Shown: positions 1 through 12,474, numbered from the stretch's first letter. The stretch: 64,000 nt of DNA from Neodiprion pinetum (GCF_021155775.2 NC_060232.1:17863922-17927921); one strand, 5' to 3'. Notes: generated by a model not told the origin, from the letters alone. Numbers and translations: made by a program.

Positions 1-103
1 ACTCCTCTTATGTTAATCCGTCCTCCTCGCTGAAAATTTTTTCAACGAATGCTGAAATTTACAGGGACGCGGGCATAATATTTGCAATGTTGCCCGCTAC
101 ATT

Positions 104-355
104 TCATACATTGAATAATGCGTAATTACTTTTCACTGCGTAATAAATATTCTCCGGCATTGCTTCGTGTTTGCCTTTCCCGGTTGGACTCATCTCTGTC
201 AAACTATCGTTGTCTAAGATAATTTTGAAGAGTGCTCGGTTCGTTTCTTTCCGACTCTTGTACATAATCTCTGTGACGGCGGCCATTTGCACATTGTCAA
301 CCCACACGTCGTACCCTATGCTTAACCGTACTTGATGACAATTTAAAAATGATAA
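104..355 (-). pseudogene. BEN-domain C-terminal fragment (left arm)
   Basis: Mirror image of 27755-28006 with the same translation; see that entry for domain evidence. The outer boundary of the palindrome lies further left, outside the window. Confidence 0.5.
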
Positions 356-729
356 TTATCTTATCAAAATTAGTGACCATTTAGTGTAAAAGTATTACCA
401 ACAGATCGTTTTCCGCTACTCGGTGCTGTTACTTTCAGGACAATTTTAAAAGTGTTCCATGAATTCGTTTGATTAACGCATTTATTCGTTTCTTTGTTTT
501 AATTGCGACTGTAGTCGCAGTTTCATAATGTAGCTACACAACATTTTGTTGGAGACATTGAATTGATGCATTATTTACTGAAAATTTAATGCATTATGAA
601 ACGGACGCAGCATTATTGTAAATGGTGTATTTTTTCACAGATCACGAGTGCACCACCTCGACATACAAGTTTGAATTTCTGAATCGACGTGATCTGAGAT
701 ACTGTATTCGTGCGTGTACATATAATTAT

Positions 730-899
730 TTTTAATTATTTAATTTATTTATTTATTTATTGATTCATTCATTCATTCATTGATTTAATTATTCATTGAT
801 TCATTCATTTATTTATTCATTGATTCATTCATTGATTCATTCATTGATTCATTCATTTATTTATTCATTCATTTACTTATTTATTCATTTATTTTTTTT
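730..899. repeat. (TTCA/TTTA)n microsatellite (left-arm copy)
   Basis: Mirror of 27211-27380: tracts of ATTC, ATTT and ATTG units. Confidence 0.9.
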
Positions 900-1050
900 T
901 TTCTTTGCGTATGGCCAAATCGGTGGGGAAATCCTTTATGGACCGCCCTAGGTAGGGTACCGTCACTCCCAGGAGTGTGGGACTCGCCTTACAGAATACC
1001 CACTAAAACCACCACCAAAAACCGTTCCTTGCTGTCGTCCACACCCCACG
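900..1050 (-). mobile_element. Possible LINE 3' end (left-arm copy)
   Basis: Mirror of 27060-27210; on this strand the poly(A) reads as the T run near 892-901. Confidence 0.35.
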
Positions 1051-1825
1051 GAACTGTCGTCGTACCTGTTTTTGAGAATCAAATATCACGATTAGAACAA
1101 TACGAGGCAAATATTTTGATAAAATTAAATCTAACAAACGGATGTGAACTAGACTTTTCACCATTTTCGTGACACCATTCTCGCGTTACAGAAACGCTGA
1201 AACTCAGGTTTATTTGCAATAAGATTCATTAGAGTTCAGTAGTATTCAATACGAGCCTGTAGTAAAAAGAAACTTGTCTTGCATTTCATTTCTCGTCTCG
1301 TTCTGTGTTATCGTCCGCCAAAAGCCATTCCTAGCTGTCGTCCACACCACACGGAACTGTCGTCGCATCTGTTTTTGAGAATCAAATATGAGGATTAGAA
1401 AAATACGAGGCACATATTTTGATAAAATTAGATTTGACATTTTTGAAACTACAGATGCAGTTTAACGTGCATCAAAAACAAACGAATGTGCACTCGACTT
1501 TTTACGATTTTCGTGACACCATTCTCGCATTACAGAAACGCTGAAGCTCAAATTTCTTCGCAATAAGAATCAATCATTACAGTTTTGTAGTGTTTAATAC
1601 GAGCGTTTAATAAAAAGAAACTTGTCTTGCGTTTCACGTCTGATTTTGCCAGCTCTTCGTGTCCGCCGACAGCCGTACCTTGCTTATCCTCGAGATCCCA
1701 CGGGACTATCGTCTAACCTATTTTCAACATTAAACAGCACAATAAGAAAAATACGAGGTGCCTTTTTGATGATAACGATTCCTATGTTATTCAAACATCA
1801 TATACAGTTTTGTGTGCGGTAGAAA
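1005..1825 (-). repeat. Tandem ~345-bp repeats (left-arm copy)
   Basis: Mirror of 26285-27105. Confidence 0.8.
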
Positions 1826-1980
1826 ACAAAGAGAGTTTTGACGTCCCACCACTTCTGTTATACTATTTTCACACATCTGAGGATTTTTTTTTCAACCCTC
1901 TGAATAACAATAATAATAATTCATGACAGTTTCGCGTTGTCAATCATTGAAGATTTGTAAAAAGAATCATATCTCACATT

Positions 1981-4900
1981 TCATTCCTGGTTCCGTTGCC
2001 TGAGGAGATGCTCGATGTGCCCTCCGTTCTGCTGGACAGTGAGTGCGAGCCGTTTCCGGATAGACCCTCGCACCCGTTGCATCTCCCTAACAGGAATAGC
2101 GGCACACGCTTCGGCGATGCGGTGGCGCATGTCGTGTTTTGTTGTGGGGGCCCGTTCGTAGACGATTTCCTTGACTCTACTCCAGAACCAGAAATCACAG
2201 ACGGTGAGATCTGGTGAGCGCGCTGGCCACCTAACCGGACCTCTCGTACCGATCCAGCGCTCCGGGAACATGGCGTCCAGGATTGCCTTGTTCGCGTTAC
2301 TGTTGTGGGCAGGGGCCCCGTCCTGCTGCCACCAAACCTGGTCCATACGGATGGGGTTTCCGTCCATCAGGCGGGGGAGTTCCTCGGTGAGTACGGTCGT
2401 GTACTTGGCTGACGTGAGATTTCCGTCGAGGAAAATGGGCCCGAGGATCCTGTCCTGTAATACTCCAACCCAGACGTGGAGCTTCCAACGGTGCTGGTTG
2501 TCCTGTTCGACGATCCAGTGTGGGTTTTCCGGAGCCCACCAACGACAGTTCTGCTTGTTGACGAGTTCGAGGTTCGTGAACAGCGCTTCGTCCGTGAAGC
2601 ACACGTTCCTGAAGAAATCGGGATCCTCCTGCAGACGCTCCAGTCCCCAGCGACAGTACGTCAGTCTTCGTTCGGCATCACCTGGGCACAGCTTTTGCAC
2701 CGGCTGGTACTTGAACGGACGGTTCAGCTCGCGTGCGATTTTTCTCACAGATTCTCGAGGAACCTCTGTAGGGAATTAATTACTCCTTTTAGAAAGCACG
2801 AAGAGACAATTATCGCATTGACCCCTAAATATACGTTGAATTTGTGTCCAGGATTGTCTCGTCTCTAATAAATCTCACCCAACAGAACGAGGTATGACTT
2901 GGTAATAACATTTCGCATCAAACCGACGGGGAAATATCTCGCCGAACTGACGAGTCAATGGATTTTCGGCTTAATTACAATTCACCTGGATGAATGTAGA
3001 ATAACTTGATTAATGAGAATTAACTGAATCACTAAATATAACTGAAATGTTTAGAATTAACTGAGACACAACTGAATTACGGAAAATTAAATCAAGTATA
3101 TGGGCTATTCCGCGTCAACCGGATCAGTCATCTCTCAGATATTTTTTTAATTCGGCATGTGGATTGTGTGGGAGAAGTTAGATTCTTGTGCCAAAGCGCG
3201 AATCTCATAATGCAAAATTCGATTTTTTATTAACAATAACAAATTAGACTCCCATTTTTTTCAAAAATTCATAACCTTGGCAAAGAATTAGATACAATAT
3301 ATTTTTTTTTCAAATTACGCGGAAAGCTCCATAGAATTTAAAAAAAATACGAAACGGTAAAAAAAAGTTGTTATCAATTGTTTATTTAACAATTAATTTT
3401 TCAAAGATTTTTAAAACAGTGACTGACACGATCAAAAAATTTTTTTTAAATTCCGACATGTTCCTTGAACTGTACTACAACCTGTGAATTAATTCCAGAG
3501 AGGTGTTTTTTTTCGTTTTCGAGTTAAAAATCATTAAAGGTGTCGATGCGCATGAAATTGCGGCGCGCCGAGTCTCTACGTAATGGCGGGCGGCCGGTTG
3601 CCGTCCACCGCTACACCGCGGTGGCGTCGCAGGGTTATTTCAGTCATTTTCACGATGTAGGACACGATTGGAGAATCTGAAAAAAATACTGTACCTTCAC
3701 AAGGCCTGCTCAAAGCGATAAGTGAAGTTTCAAGAATGTGTTTTTATTTTAAAATAAGTAGCAAGTTATGTAATTATTATCATTTATGTGCCCTTTCATG
3801 GTGTGTAACCGTTATTTTGAATCTCTGTAATAAAAAAACGGTGAAAAACACATTCCTGAAACTTCACTTATCGCTTTGAGCAGGCCTTGTGAAGCTACAG
3901 TATTTTTTTCAGATTCTGCAATCATGTCCTACATTGTGAAAATGACTCTAAAATAACGCTACGAGGCCACCGCGGGGTAGCGGTGGACGGCAACCGGCCG
4001 CCCGCCAATACGTAGAGACTCGGCGCGCCGCAATTTCATGCGCATCGACACCTTTAATGATTTTTTACTCGAAAACGAAGAAAAACTAAAGTCTGGAATT
4101 GATTCACAGGTTGTAGTACAGTTCAAGGAACATGTCAGAATTATAAAAAAATTTTTTGATCGTGTCAGTCACTGTTTTAAAAATCTTTGAAAAATTAATT
4201 GTCAAATAAACAATTGATAACAACTTTTTTTTACCGTTTCCTATTTTTTTTTAAATTCTATGGAGCTTTCCGCGTAATTTGAAAAAAAAATATATTGTAT
4301 CTAATTTTTTGCCAAAGTTATGAATTTTTGAAAAAAATGGGAGTCTAATTTGTTATTGTTAATAAAAAATCGAATTTTGCATTATGAGATTCGCGCTTTG
4401 GCACAAAAATCTAACTTCTCCCACATAATCCACATGTCAAATTAAAAAATATCTCAGACATGAGTGATTCGGTTGACGCGGAATAGCCCATATTCAAATA
4501 ACTTTGGGTTCATGCCAGAATTATATGTTTACAGAGAGTAAAAATTAAATACAAATGTGAAATGAAGTAGAGTTAAGAAAAATAATTTGAATTAATTGGA
4601 AATGCGATAGAACGAATTCAAAACTTTTCAACCTCACTTGAATTAGCGTGAATTATCAAGAATTGAAATTTATGAATTGAAACGAATCAAGTTGAATCAT
4701 ATGAATCTACCTCACTTAAAAGAATTGATTTCAAATAAGAAAATTAAGTTAAATCACATTAATTTATTCAGATTAATTCAACTCAAACAATTACCGTGTT
4801 ACTCAAATCTCGAATTATTTCCCCCTCGCATGAAACGAACAGTTCAGGTTGCCCGCGCACCATTGATTTTAATTCGAATAACTAAAATACGGTTAATTCT

Positions 4901-5738
4901 GGTCAGTTGGAAATTTCTGGAAACGCCGGAAGCAATATTTAAAAAATCATCTAATCACGGGGTCGATCTGAAATTGATGAAAACACGAAATTGAATTTTT
5001 TAGCGTTCTCACAGATCCTGGAAAAGGTTTGGATATTCTTCACCCCGAAGCGGATACACGGAAAAATGTTGCACGGCAATTGGTAGTTTTATAGACACTA
5101 TTGCGTCAAAAAAATTCAAGAAAACCAATAATAGAGAGTGTTGAAATTAGCGAATTTGGCACGGAATGCCCCATACGTACATCTGAGAATAAATTAAATT
5201 GAGAAAAAATATAACGAAGAAAAAATGAACGTACGCAGTGTCCTCGCGAGGCGTCTGAGGCTCTGTCTTCCGTTTTCCTGGACGGCGTGTTCCACCGCTG
5301 CTCGGACTGGGCCATCCCGCACCGGCTTGATGCGCTGCTCTCGTGCCCGCTTCAGCACGCCGTGCTCCTGCTCCGTTGCCGCCAGCCTAGAGATGAAGTT
5401 TCGCATACTCGAATCATACATTGTTGCAAAGTTTCACAAGCATCGGCTTCTTGCAGGAAAAAAATCGACGTAGCCGACAGTTATGTCGCATAAATGTTTA
5501 AAATATATTATTCAGGGCAATGCGCGCCAGCTGCATAGAGTTCTAGTGCAAATTAACACGATTATGCAATTCTGAAAATTATTTCATTGCGAACATCGTA
5601 CCTTCGAAAAGACTGCCTCGACGGTGGCTGCCCGTCCTCCGGGAATCGCTCTCGGTACATCCTCGCCGATCCTGTAAAATTGTTCCCGGTCTCCGCCAGT
5701 ATCCGATGCATCCTGGTCGTCCGCACGTCCCTGTCCAT
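1981..5738 (-). CDS. Tc1/mariner-type transposase, left-arm copy
   Basis: Exact mirror of 22372-26129: exon 1 5602-5738, exon 2 5235-5386, exon 3 1981-2765, same 357-aa product and the same foldback in intron 2. See the right-arm entry for domains. Identity of the two copies is a property of the palindrome and does not show separate insertions. Confidence 0.88.
3098..4493. mobile_element. 1.4-kb foldback element (left-arm copy)
   Basis: Mirror of 23617-25012: a hairpin-forming element inside each arm of a larger hairpin-forming palindrome. The loop is around 3746-3842. Confidence 0.88.
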
Positions 5739-5885
5739 CTTAATCTCTAATTTTCTAGTACAATTATTCTAACAATACAGCTACAGTAAATCAACGTTGG
5801 TAAGATTATTGGTAAAATAAAAATATTCTTTAACAGCTAACTACGCTACAGTTAAACGTGTAAAATTAACAATTATCACAACACT

Positions 5886-6422
5886 TCACGGTAACTTAAC
5901 GATTATAAACGTAATGAGAATATTTGAACGATTGAAACTACGGGTAATGCAACGAATAAACGTGGCGATAATCTCGATTTTTTTTAAGTTTTGGTTGAAA
6001 CTCGGATATTGGCTGGTGACGCTTCGAGCGAATCTTAGCGTCTGTTTGCTGAAATTAGCTCGAAACAATGCCAGATCTTCGATTGTCATTTACTACGCCT
6101 GACGCGCCGAGCTGCGTCTGTTGGTTATTTCACGAACTGTCGGACAGCAGCGTGTAATAACAAATGAATACATTCGGGATCGTACGATATCCTAATTATT
6201 GTAACCAACGGACGCAGCTCGACGCGTCAGGCGTATTAAATGACAATCGAAGATCTGGCATTGTTTCGCGCTAATTTCAGCAAACAGACGCTAAGATTCG
6301 CTCGAAGCATCACCAACCGAAATCATAGTTTTACCCAAAACTTTCACAAAATCAAGATTATTGCCACGTTCATTCGTAGCATTACACGTATTTTTAATCG
6401 TTTAAATACAGGATGTCCCTAA
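5886..6422. repeat. Head-to-head inverted repeat (~190-bp arms, left arm)
   Basis: Two related segments in opposite orientation, 5886-6132 and 6198-6422, share AATGACAATCGAAGATCTGG and the GACGCAGCTCG / GCGTCAGGCGTA stretch next to the centre. They have diverged by roughly 10-15% by eye. Similar short frames on either side are by-products of the repeat and not genes. Possibly the ends of two MITE copies or one old foldback. Confidence 0.75.
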
Positions 6423-7275
6423 ATTGGTGGACACGGACCAGCCAGCGTGATACCTGACTCAAATCCAACCGAGAATTTCTTTGCCGCAAGCTCGTCCGAC
6501 GCATAGTTTTTTAATTATAAACGATAGCGTTCGGCTAATCAGAGTGCACCATTTCATCTGGATTTGCCGCCACGGAAATTGCTGTTTTCTTCGTCTGGGT
6601 GAATTATTATTTTTCGGTTACAAAGTAAATATCGGCACCCCCCCTCTCTCCCTGTTGTACCCCTTCTCGAGCGCTGACCTCGGTATTGTTGCCGCGGCAC
6701 ACGCTGCCGGCCGCACACCCACGGACGCACACTCGTGTGTGTGAAACATAAGCGAATGCCCAGCTACACAATACTACGAAACACACATCTACGAGTGAAA
6801 ATAAAAATAAATCTCCAAATAAATCAGCGGATTTAAGATTTAATGTTACAAAACACTTCCAATCATCGATGTATGCATAAAACTAGAGATTTTAGACGGT
6901 TGATATGCCGTTAGGGTTCATAATTAGTCATTCAATCAATCTGAATTATGCTTTCCGAACATTTTTTGTGTCTTTGCAACATAATTTTTCCACTAGTTTG
7001 AAATTCATCATTGACATCCGATTTTTCAATAATGCGAGGGAAAAATAACTCGCTGAATTGACGTGTCAATAGGTTTGTAAATCAGTTACGATTCACCTGA
7101 GTTGACACAAAATAACTGAATAAATGAGAATTCACTGAATCACTAAAAATGATAACCGAAATCATCAGAATTATTTGAGATATAACTGAATTAGGAAGAG
7201 TTGTAATAAGTCAAGTTACTTTGAATAACTTTAGATTCGTGCCAAAATTTTATGTTTAGAGAGAAAAATAATTAA
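6407..7275 (+). repeat. 869-bp dispersed repeat, copy 1 (left arm)
   Basis: Starts TACAGGATGTCCCTAAATTG and ends at GAGAAAAATAATTAA. The same stretch recurs at 62513-63380 with scattered substitutions and about one net indel, and as the mirror at 20835-21703. The start resembles the TACAGGGTGTCCC ends of many insect cut-and-paste elements. No long frame is present, so this is probably a non-autonomous element or a solo remnant. Confidence 0.85.
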
Positions 7276-7439
7276 ATTCAAATAAAAAAGTAATTTTAAA
7301 TCAGGAAGAAGAAAATTTCCAAATACCTGAATTCAAATGAAGCAATTTGAATTTAATAAATCTATCCGAATTTGAGGAAAAATAATAATCATTATTTGGA
7401 ATAGAAAAATGAAGTCGAATTACATGAATAAATTAGTAG

Positions 7440-8110
7440 TACAGCAAGGGGGGTTCTACACGCAGATTCCGGTTACCGACACTTACCGACCGAGCCGACC
7501 AGTCCGCCTATACATTCTCCCCAGACTCAAACCCTTTTCCGCTCCGCGCAGCCCAGACTCAAACCCTTTTCCGCGATGACGTCACAGTCTGACGTACCGA
7601 AGGTCAATTACCGACAGTTGTATCGATCGAGGGTCAAAATCGTGCTGTTTTACCTACAATCTTACCGACAGTTGTATCGATCGAGGGTCAAAATCGTGCT
7701 GTTTTACCAACAATCTTACCGACCGAAGGTCTGTAGTGCTCGCCTGTCCCACGATAGGACTGCTGATGTGTAACATGAACCACTCCGAATTCCTTTCCCA
7801 CGGTAGGACTGCTGACGTGTAACGTCAACCACCTCACATTCCTTTCCCACCTTATCAACCACCTCACATTCCTTTCCCACGTTATCAACCACGTGACATT
7901 CCAAAATTAATGGTTCCGAGAATTGTTTGTCCCAACGTCGCACCGAAATCCTTTGACCGCATACCGCTCGCCGTCGAAACTTGTCGAACGCATTGTTTTG
8001 TCTAACCACCTTATCAACCACGTGACATTCCAAAATTAATAGTTCCGAGAATCGTGTTTCACTTATTCGGATGTCGGTTTGATATCGACCACGTGACATT
8101 TTTTGGCTTG
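7440..8110. repeat. Complex short tandem-repeat block (left arm)
   Basis: Several nested units in 670 bp: CCCAGACTCAAACCC twice, a ~57-bp unit starting ACCGACAGTTGTATCGATCG twice, GTAGGACTGCTGA-type units twice, ACCTCACATTCCTTTCCCAC twice or more, and ACCACGTGACATTCC three times or more. CACGTG E-box palindromes recur in the last unit. The block precedes the promoter and small ORF at 8305-8651, so a regulatory or origin-like role for the element is possible but unproven. Mirror at 20000-20670. Confidence 0.8.
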
Positions 8111-8304
8111 TAACTGCCGTGTGAACTCTACGATGAGTATTTGGACGGGTTCAGACAAGACCGGAGTGCAAGGTCGGCCGATAGCTGCGGTACATTCAGA
8201 GCCAAGGATCTGCGGTGTTGGGTTACTATCGCCCTGGGAATGCCAAAAGGTGCGCGCGCATACACAAACGTAAATCTGTAACATCTGACCAGGTCCACCG
8301 TTCG

Positions 8305-8344
8305 TATAAAATAAGTTAGCACGTGAAACTTGTACATTAGTCAG
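8305..8344 (+). promoter_or_regulatory. TATA box and initiator of the 89-aa ORF
   Basis: TATAAAATAAG at 8305 is followed about 36 bp later by TCAGACT, close to the arthropod initiator consensus. The ORF's ATG is at 8382. Mirror near 19766-19805. Confidence 0.5.
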
Positions 8345-8381
8345 ACTGCTATGCTTGTGAGGCGAAAACCTTAAAATCATC

Positions 8382-8651
8382 ATGATACGTAATAACGAAG
8401 AAGTAATTATCGGATTCAGCAACGCGACGTCAGAGTTCTCGCTACAAGATCTTCGGTGGCTCGTTGAGTCTGTCCGGAGAGCTCGTGTGCAACCGCACAG
8501 ACTACACAGGATATATTTTCAGGACAAAACGTTGATCCTGACTTTTCAAAAATGGCAAAACGAAGTAATTGCAGTATTATCGGACATTGAACCGGATGAC
8601 GATGAAGGCGAAGCCGATTTCATCGAGTGTCGTCAGATCAACGAGGAGTAA
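8382..8651 (+). CDS. Small unknown protein of the Polinton-like module (89 aa, left arm)
   Basis: ATG at 8382 sits about 40 bp after a TATA/initiator pair. The protein has a basic middle (VESVRRARVQPHRLHRI) and an acidic tail (EPDDDEGEAD). A GTAAG at 8649-8653 could act as a splice donor. I do not recognise the family. It lies just upstream of the OB-like relic at 8707-8922, and polymerase relics lie further in, so it may belong to a virus-like DNA element. Mirror: 19459-19728. Confidence 0.45.
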   Translation: MIRNNEEVIIGFSNATSEFSLQDLRWLVESVRRARVQPHRLHRIYFQDKTLILTFQKWQNEVIAVLSDIEPDDDEGEADFIECRQINEE

Positions 8652-8706
8652 GAAACAAACCGAACCGTACACATCTAATGTTACCCACACAAACACACAC
8701 ACACAC

Positions 8707-8922
8707 ATTCGACGAGTCCAAACGAGGTTCGGACAGCGCTTTGTCACAGACCTGAACACCGAATTCAGCGTGTTCTTACCGGCACGGATTGTGTGACTGC
8801 TGAACGAGGACGAGACCCAATATCAGAAATTGATGCAGACGATGGAGGAGCGGTTGTTCTTGCAGTATATGGACGGTCAGTACGGTCAAATTGAATTCAA
8901 AGATGCGTCGACTCTCGCTTAA
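8707..8922 (+). pseudogene. Small OB-fold-like protein, relic (left arm)
   Basis: The frame reads IRRVQTRFGQRFVTDL, then FSVFLPARIV, then a stop at 8795, then continues to TAA at 8922 with SKDPSTLA-type ending residues. A better preserved relative is at 60436-60756. The strand pattern (basic strand, RFG turn, acidic strand, FLP) resembles small OB-like ssDNA-binding proteins seen near DNA polymerase genes of virus-like elements, but this is inference. Internal stop and loss of the N-terminus mark it as broken. Mirror: 19188-19403. Confidence 0.5.
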
Positions 8923-9444
8923 TTTGTACACATCGTACCTGGACAACGTGTGCAGCGTCTCCAATTATTCTACGTTGCATAACCTTTATGAAAATTGTAT
9001 ACATTGTTTGACGAAGCTTCTTTATTTTATATCATTTTATTTTATACCATTTAATGGTACGACGTTCTGTATTGAAATATATGTATTTATCACTCAACGC
9101 AAAACCATCCTGTCCACCTTAAACTCGACAAATTGTTGGTAACAGCAATTCGACTTTTACAATCTGAGAAAGTACCAATTTGAACACCGATGAGCAAAGA
9201 CGAAGGTTTTCTAAGCTACGTTTTGAACCTCGTAACTGTAACGTGAACAGTACGATGAGATTTCAGCGGACTCAGTCAAGGACAGAGTGCAAGGTCGACC
9301 AACATCTGAGTTAGCGTACGTTTAAAGCCGCAGGTCCTACGGAGTTGGGTTACTATCGCTCTTGGAATGCAAAACATGACGACGTTGGTGTACAGATTAG
9401 TCGAGAATGAGATGCAAGGTTGAGGTGCAGTTTAGATTTCGTTT

Positions 9445-9535
9445 GACAAGTTTTTTATAAAAAAGTATTAAATATAATATATACAAGTTTTTATTAATTT
9501 TATAAAAAAGTATTAAATATAATATATATATACAT
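9445..9535. repeat. Two copies of a ~45-bp AT-rich unit
   Basis: TTTTATAAAAAAGTATTAAA followed by TATAATATATA occurs twice in direct orientation. Mirror near 18575-18665. Confidence 0.7.
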
Positions 9536-10111
9536 TCGGTTTCTCAACAAAAATTTTGCGAAAGGCTTCAACGATTGGAGAAAAGATGAGAATTATCACA
9601 ACGATCGGACTCTTGAAAGCGCTCGCGGAAAAATTCTAACGTCTTCAGAAAACGGACGGAGGTACGCGGTCGATGAAAATAATACTTGGAATCTGTTCTA
9701 TGCGACGTTGAATTCTGGAAGTTTCTGAAATAAACTCTTAACTAACAGGATAGAGGTTCTGAATTAAAAACGGATCGTGAAACTATGACTATAAGATCTG
9801 GTATTTATTTAACGAAATTAAAAATCTGTTCAGTAATTTAAATGTATTAAAATATTGTCGAAGATCTAAAGAAATTAAAATATTGTCGAAGATAAAAAAG
9901 GTTTGTACATTGTGTGACTATAATGATCTGGTACTTATCTAAAGAAATTAAAAATCTGTTTATAAAGAAATTAAAAAATCTGTTTCGTAACTTCTTATCT
10001 TTATCTTCCCGGTATAATATAACAATACTCATTACCTTGTACATACAAAATAATGCACACGTCGACGCGGGTAGTTCCGGCGTGCAGACCTTTTTTGTCT
10101 TCGTTCTTCCG

Positions 10112-10390
10112 TTAAAAATCTGTCTCGTGGAGCCATATATCTCCAGATTCGTCGTAAGTCAAGTGTATTAAAATATAATCAAAGACGAAAAAGGTCTGCA
10201 CGCCGTGAACTGCAGCATCCAGTCGTGAAACTATGACTATGAGATCGTGGAGTTGTTCCTCCTGGAGCTGTGTCTCGATCTGACGGTGTATATATATGCG
10301 ACGTATGTTCGGTAGATCCGGTTCCGGAAACATCACATCCTGTGGTGCCAGCTCCGGACTTGGTGGCAAGTTGAATACATCGGGAACCAT
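10112..10390 (-). CDS. Small protein (92 aa) behind spliced leader (left-arm copy)
   Basis: Mirror of 17720-17998. Confidence 0.45.
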   Translation of the reverse strand: MVPDVFNLPPSPELAPQDVMFPEPDLPNIRRIYIHRQIETQLQEEQLHDLIVIVSRLDAAVHGVQTFFVFDYILIHLTYDESGDIWLHETDF

Positions 10391-10415
10391 GATCTGAGGA
10401 AGAAAAAAAGGGTAT

Positions 10416-11371
10416 ATTCAGAAAAGTTGAAGATGTTTCAGTAGTTGAAAAATGTTCAGGTGAGAAACAAATTCGAAAGCTATTAAGCTGAGTTTGGAGA
10501 TTTATGAGTAGTTGAATATGTTTTTAAAATCACTTGAAGTTTCCTCAATACTTTGAAATATATAGCTAATTTTTTTTGAACAAAAGAAGTGAATGAGTGT
10601 AATAAATTGAAAAAAATTTTACGTTAGGTAGCAATTTGTATAAGGACTTACCGGTTCTTTTCTGACAAAGCATATAGTTGAAGGCGCAAGACACTTGAGT
10701 TTGACTGCCAATGAGCTGGTCCAGAACTGAAAATTTGAAGATGTTTCAGTAGTTGAAAAATGTTCAGGTGAGAAACAAATTCGAAAGCTATTAAGCTGAG
10801 TTTGGAGATTTATGAGTAGTTGAATATGTTTTTAAAAATCACTTGAAGTTTCCTCAATACTTTGAAATATATCGCTAATTTTTTTTGAACAAAAGAAGCG
10901 AATGAGTGTAATAAATTGAAAAAAATTTTACGTTAGGTAGCAATTTGTATAAGGACTTACCGTTTCTTTTCTGACAAAGTATATGGTCGAAGACGTAAGA
11001 CACTTTACACCACTTGAGTTTGACTGCCAATGAGCTGATCCAGGACTGAAAATTTGAAGATGTTTCAGTAGTTGAAAATGTTCAGGTGAGAAACAAATTC
11101 GAAAGCTATTAAGCTGAGTTTGGAGATTTATGAGTAGTTGAATATGTTTTTAAAATCACTTGAAGTTTCCTCAATACTTTGAAATATATATATAGCTAAT
11201 TTTTTTTGAACAAAAGAAAGGAATGAGTGTAATAAATTGAAAAAAAAAAAATTTTACGTTAGGTAGCAATTTGTATAAGGACTTACCGTTTCTTTTCTGA
11301 CAAAGTATATATTCGAAGACGCAAGACACTTTACAACACTTGAGTTTGACTGCCAATGAGCTGGTCCAGGA
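10416..11371 (-). repeat. Tandem triplication of an exon-intron unit (left-arm copy)
   Basis: Mirror of 16739-17694. Confidence 0.8.
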
Positions 11372-11480
11372 CTCGCAGTCTTATATAACGAACCCTTGTG
11401 TTTATGTTTTGCAAACGTAAAAATGTGATATCGTAGGGTGGTCCCATGTTCACCGAATGTCGTTATCTCGATTCATGTAA

Positions 11481-12248
11481 TTGTTCTGGTGCGTACCGCT
11501 CCACGCATCCGAACAGTCTCGCTCGTTGGACAAATCATCGTTATTAACAGTAGAAATTCAAAAATGGATGAAAGTCTGCAGTCAAAATATACCGCTTCTT
11601 AACAGAATTTTCCGGAACGGTCGTACTTGGTTATATCATAGATGTTTGACTCACTTTCAGATCAGAACTCACATACTTTTTCCGATACTGCATAATCTGT
11701 CAGGTTACGATTCGCATTTTCTGACTAAAGCATTGGAACCTAAATTGACAGGCAAATCACTTACCAAGCAATACTATGTTGTTCACTATAGGGTTTTGAA
11801 ACAATGCTTACAATTAGGCTTAAAATTACTCAAAATTCATAGAGTTCTCAAATTCAGACGAACCCCGTGGCTCAAAAAATATATATATATAGATTTGAAT
11901 ACCGATTTGCGGAAAAAATCTGACAACGAATTTGAGAAAAATTTTTACAAGCTAATGAACAACGCAGTTTTTGGCAAAACTATGGAAAACGTGCGAAAGT
12001 ATAGAGATGTCAGACTGATCACGAAATGGGACGGAAGATACGGTGCTAGAGCTACCATAGCCAAACCCAATTTTCACAGCTGCACCGTTTTCGATAAAGA
12101 TATAATTGTTGTTGAAATGAGTAAGACGAAAGTCAAATTGAATAAACCATTGTATGCAGGTTTCTCATCATGGATCTTTCAAAATCCTTTATTCACAATT
12201 TTCCTTATAATTACGTTGAAACGATATTTGAACATCAGACAAAATTAA
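11481..12248 (+). pseudogene. Family-B (protein-primed type) DNA polymerase, C-terminal relic (left arm)
   Basis: Recognisable blocks: HNLSGYDSHFLTKAL (exonuclease-like region), then, after a missing stretch where the palm motif A would be, NEFEKNFYKLMNNAVFGKTM and ENVRKYRDVRL, the motif B region typical of Polinton/Maverick and adintovirus-like polymerases. The frame then shifts, and at the expected motif C the Asp-Thr-Asp core is degraded. There is no proper start. It is a dead fragment of a virus-like, self-replicating DNA element. Mirror: 15862-16629; a cut-off third copy is at 14718-14978. Confidence 0.8.
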
Positions 12249-12474
12249 TGTATACCGACGCGGTTGGTTTAATGTACCACTTCACCGCCCCCGATGTTTG
12301 AGAATTTTGATCTAGAGATATAGGAAACTTTAAACCATCATACCGTAGCACTGAGCTGATATGCGGGTACGAGCTGATCGCGTTAGGATGGTTGTTGTCG
12401 GTTGGGAACAGAGCTGCGGTGACCGACCAAAGAAAGCAGTAAGAGTCGTTGTTTCTGATGTTTACTACATCTTC
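12235..12474 (-). pseudogene. Polymerase-protein N-terminal segment (left arm)
   Basis: Mirror of 15636-15875. Confidence 0.6.

Larger units (their letters stand above)
8105..9380 (+). repeat. Pair of ~150-bp direct repeats flanking the small-ORF module
   Basis: 8105-8255 and 9205-9380 share, in order, GTAACTG, ACGATGAG, GAGTGCAAGGTCG and GTTGGGTTACTATCGC. They bracket the two small ORFs. Mirrors are at 19855-20005 and 18730-18905. They may mark a duplicated leader of the element's genes. Confidence 0.6.

Noticed and set aside
730..899. Telomeric repeat
   Set aside because: Units are four-base AT-rich words, unlike TTAGG-type arrays, and follow a LINE-like poly(A).
8692..8706. CRISPR-like or structured short repeat
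   Set aside because: Simple (CA)n; no spacer-repeat array occurs anywhere in the window.
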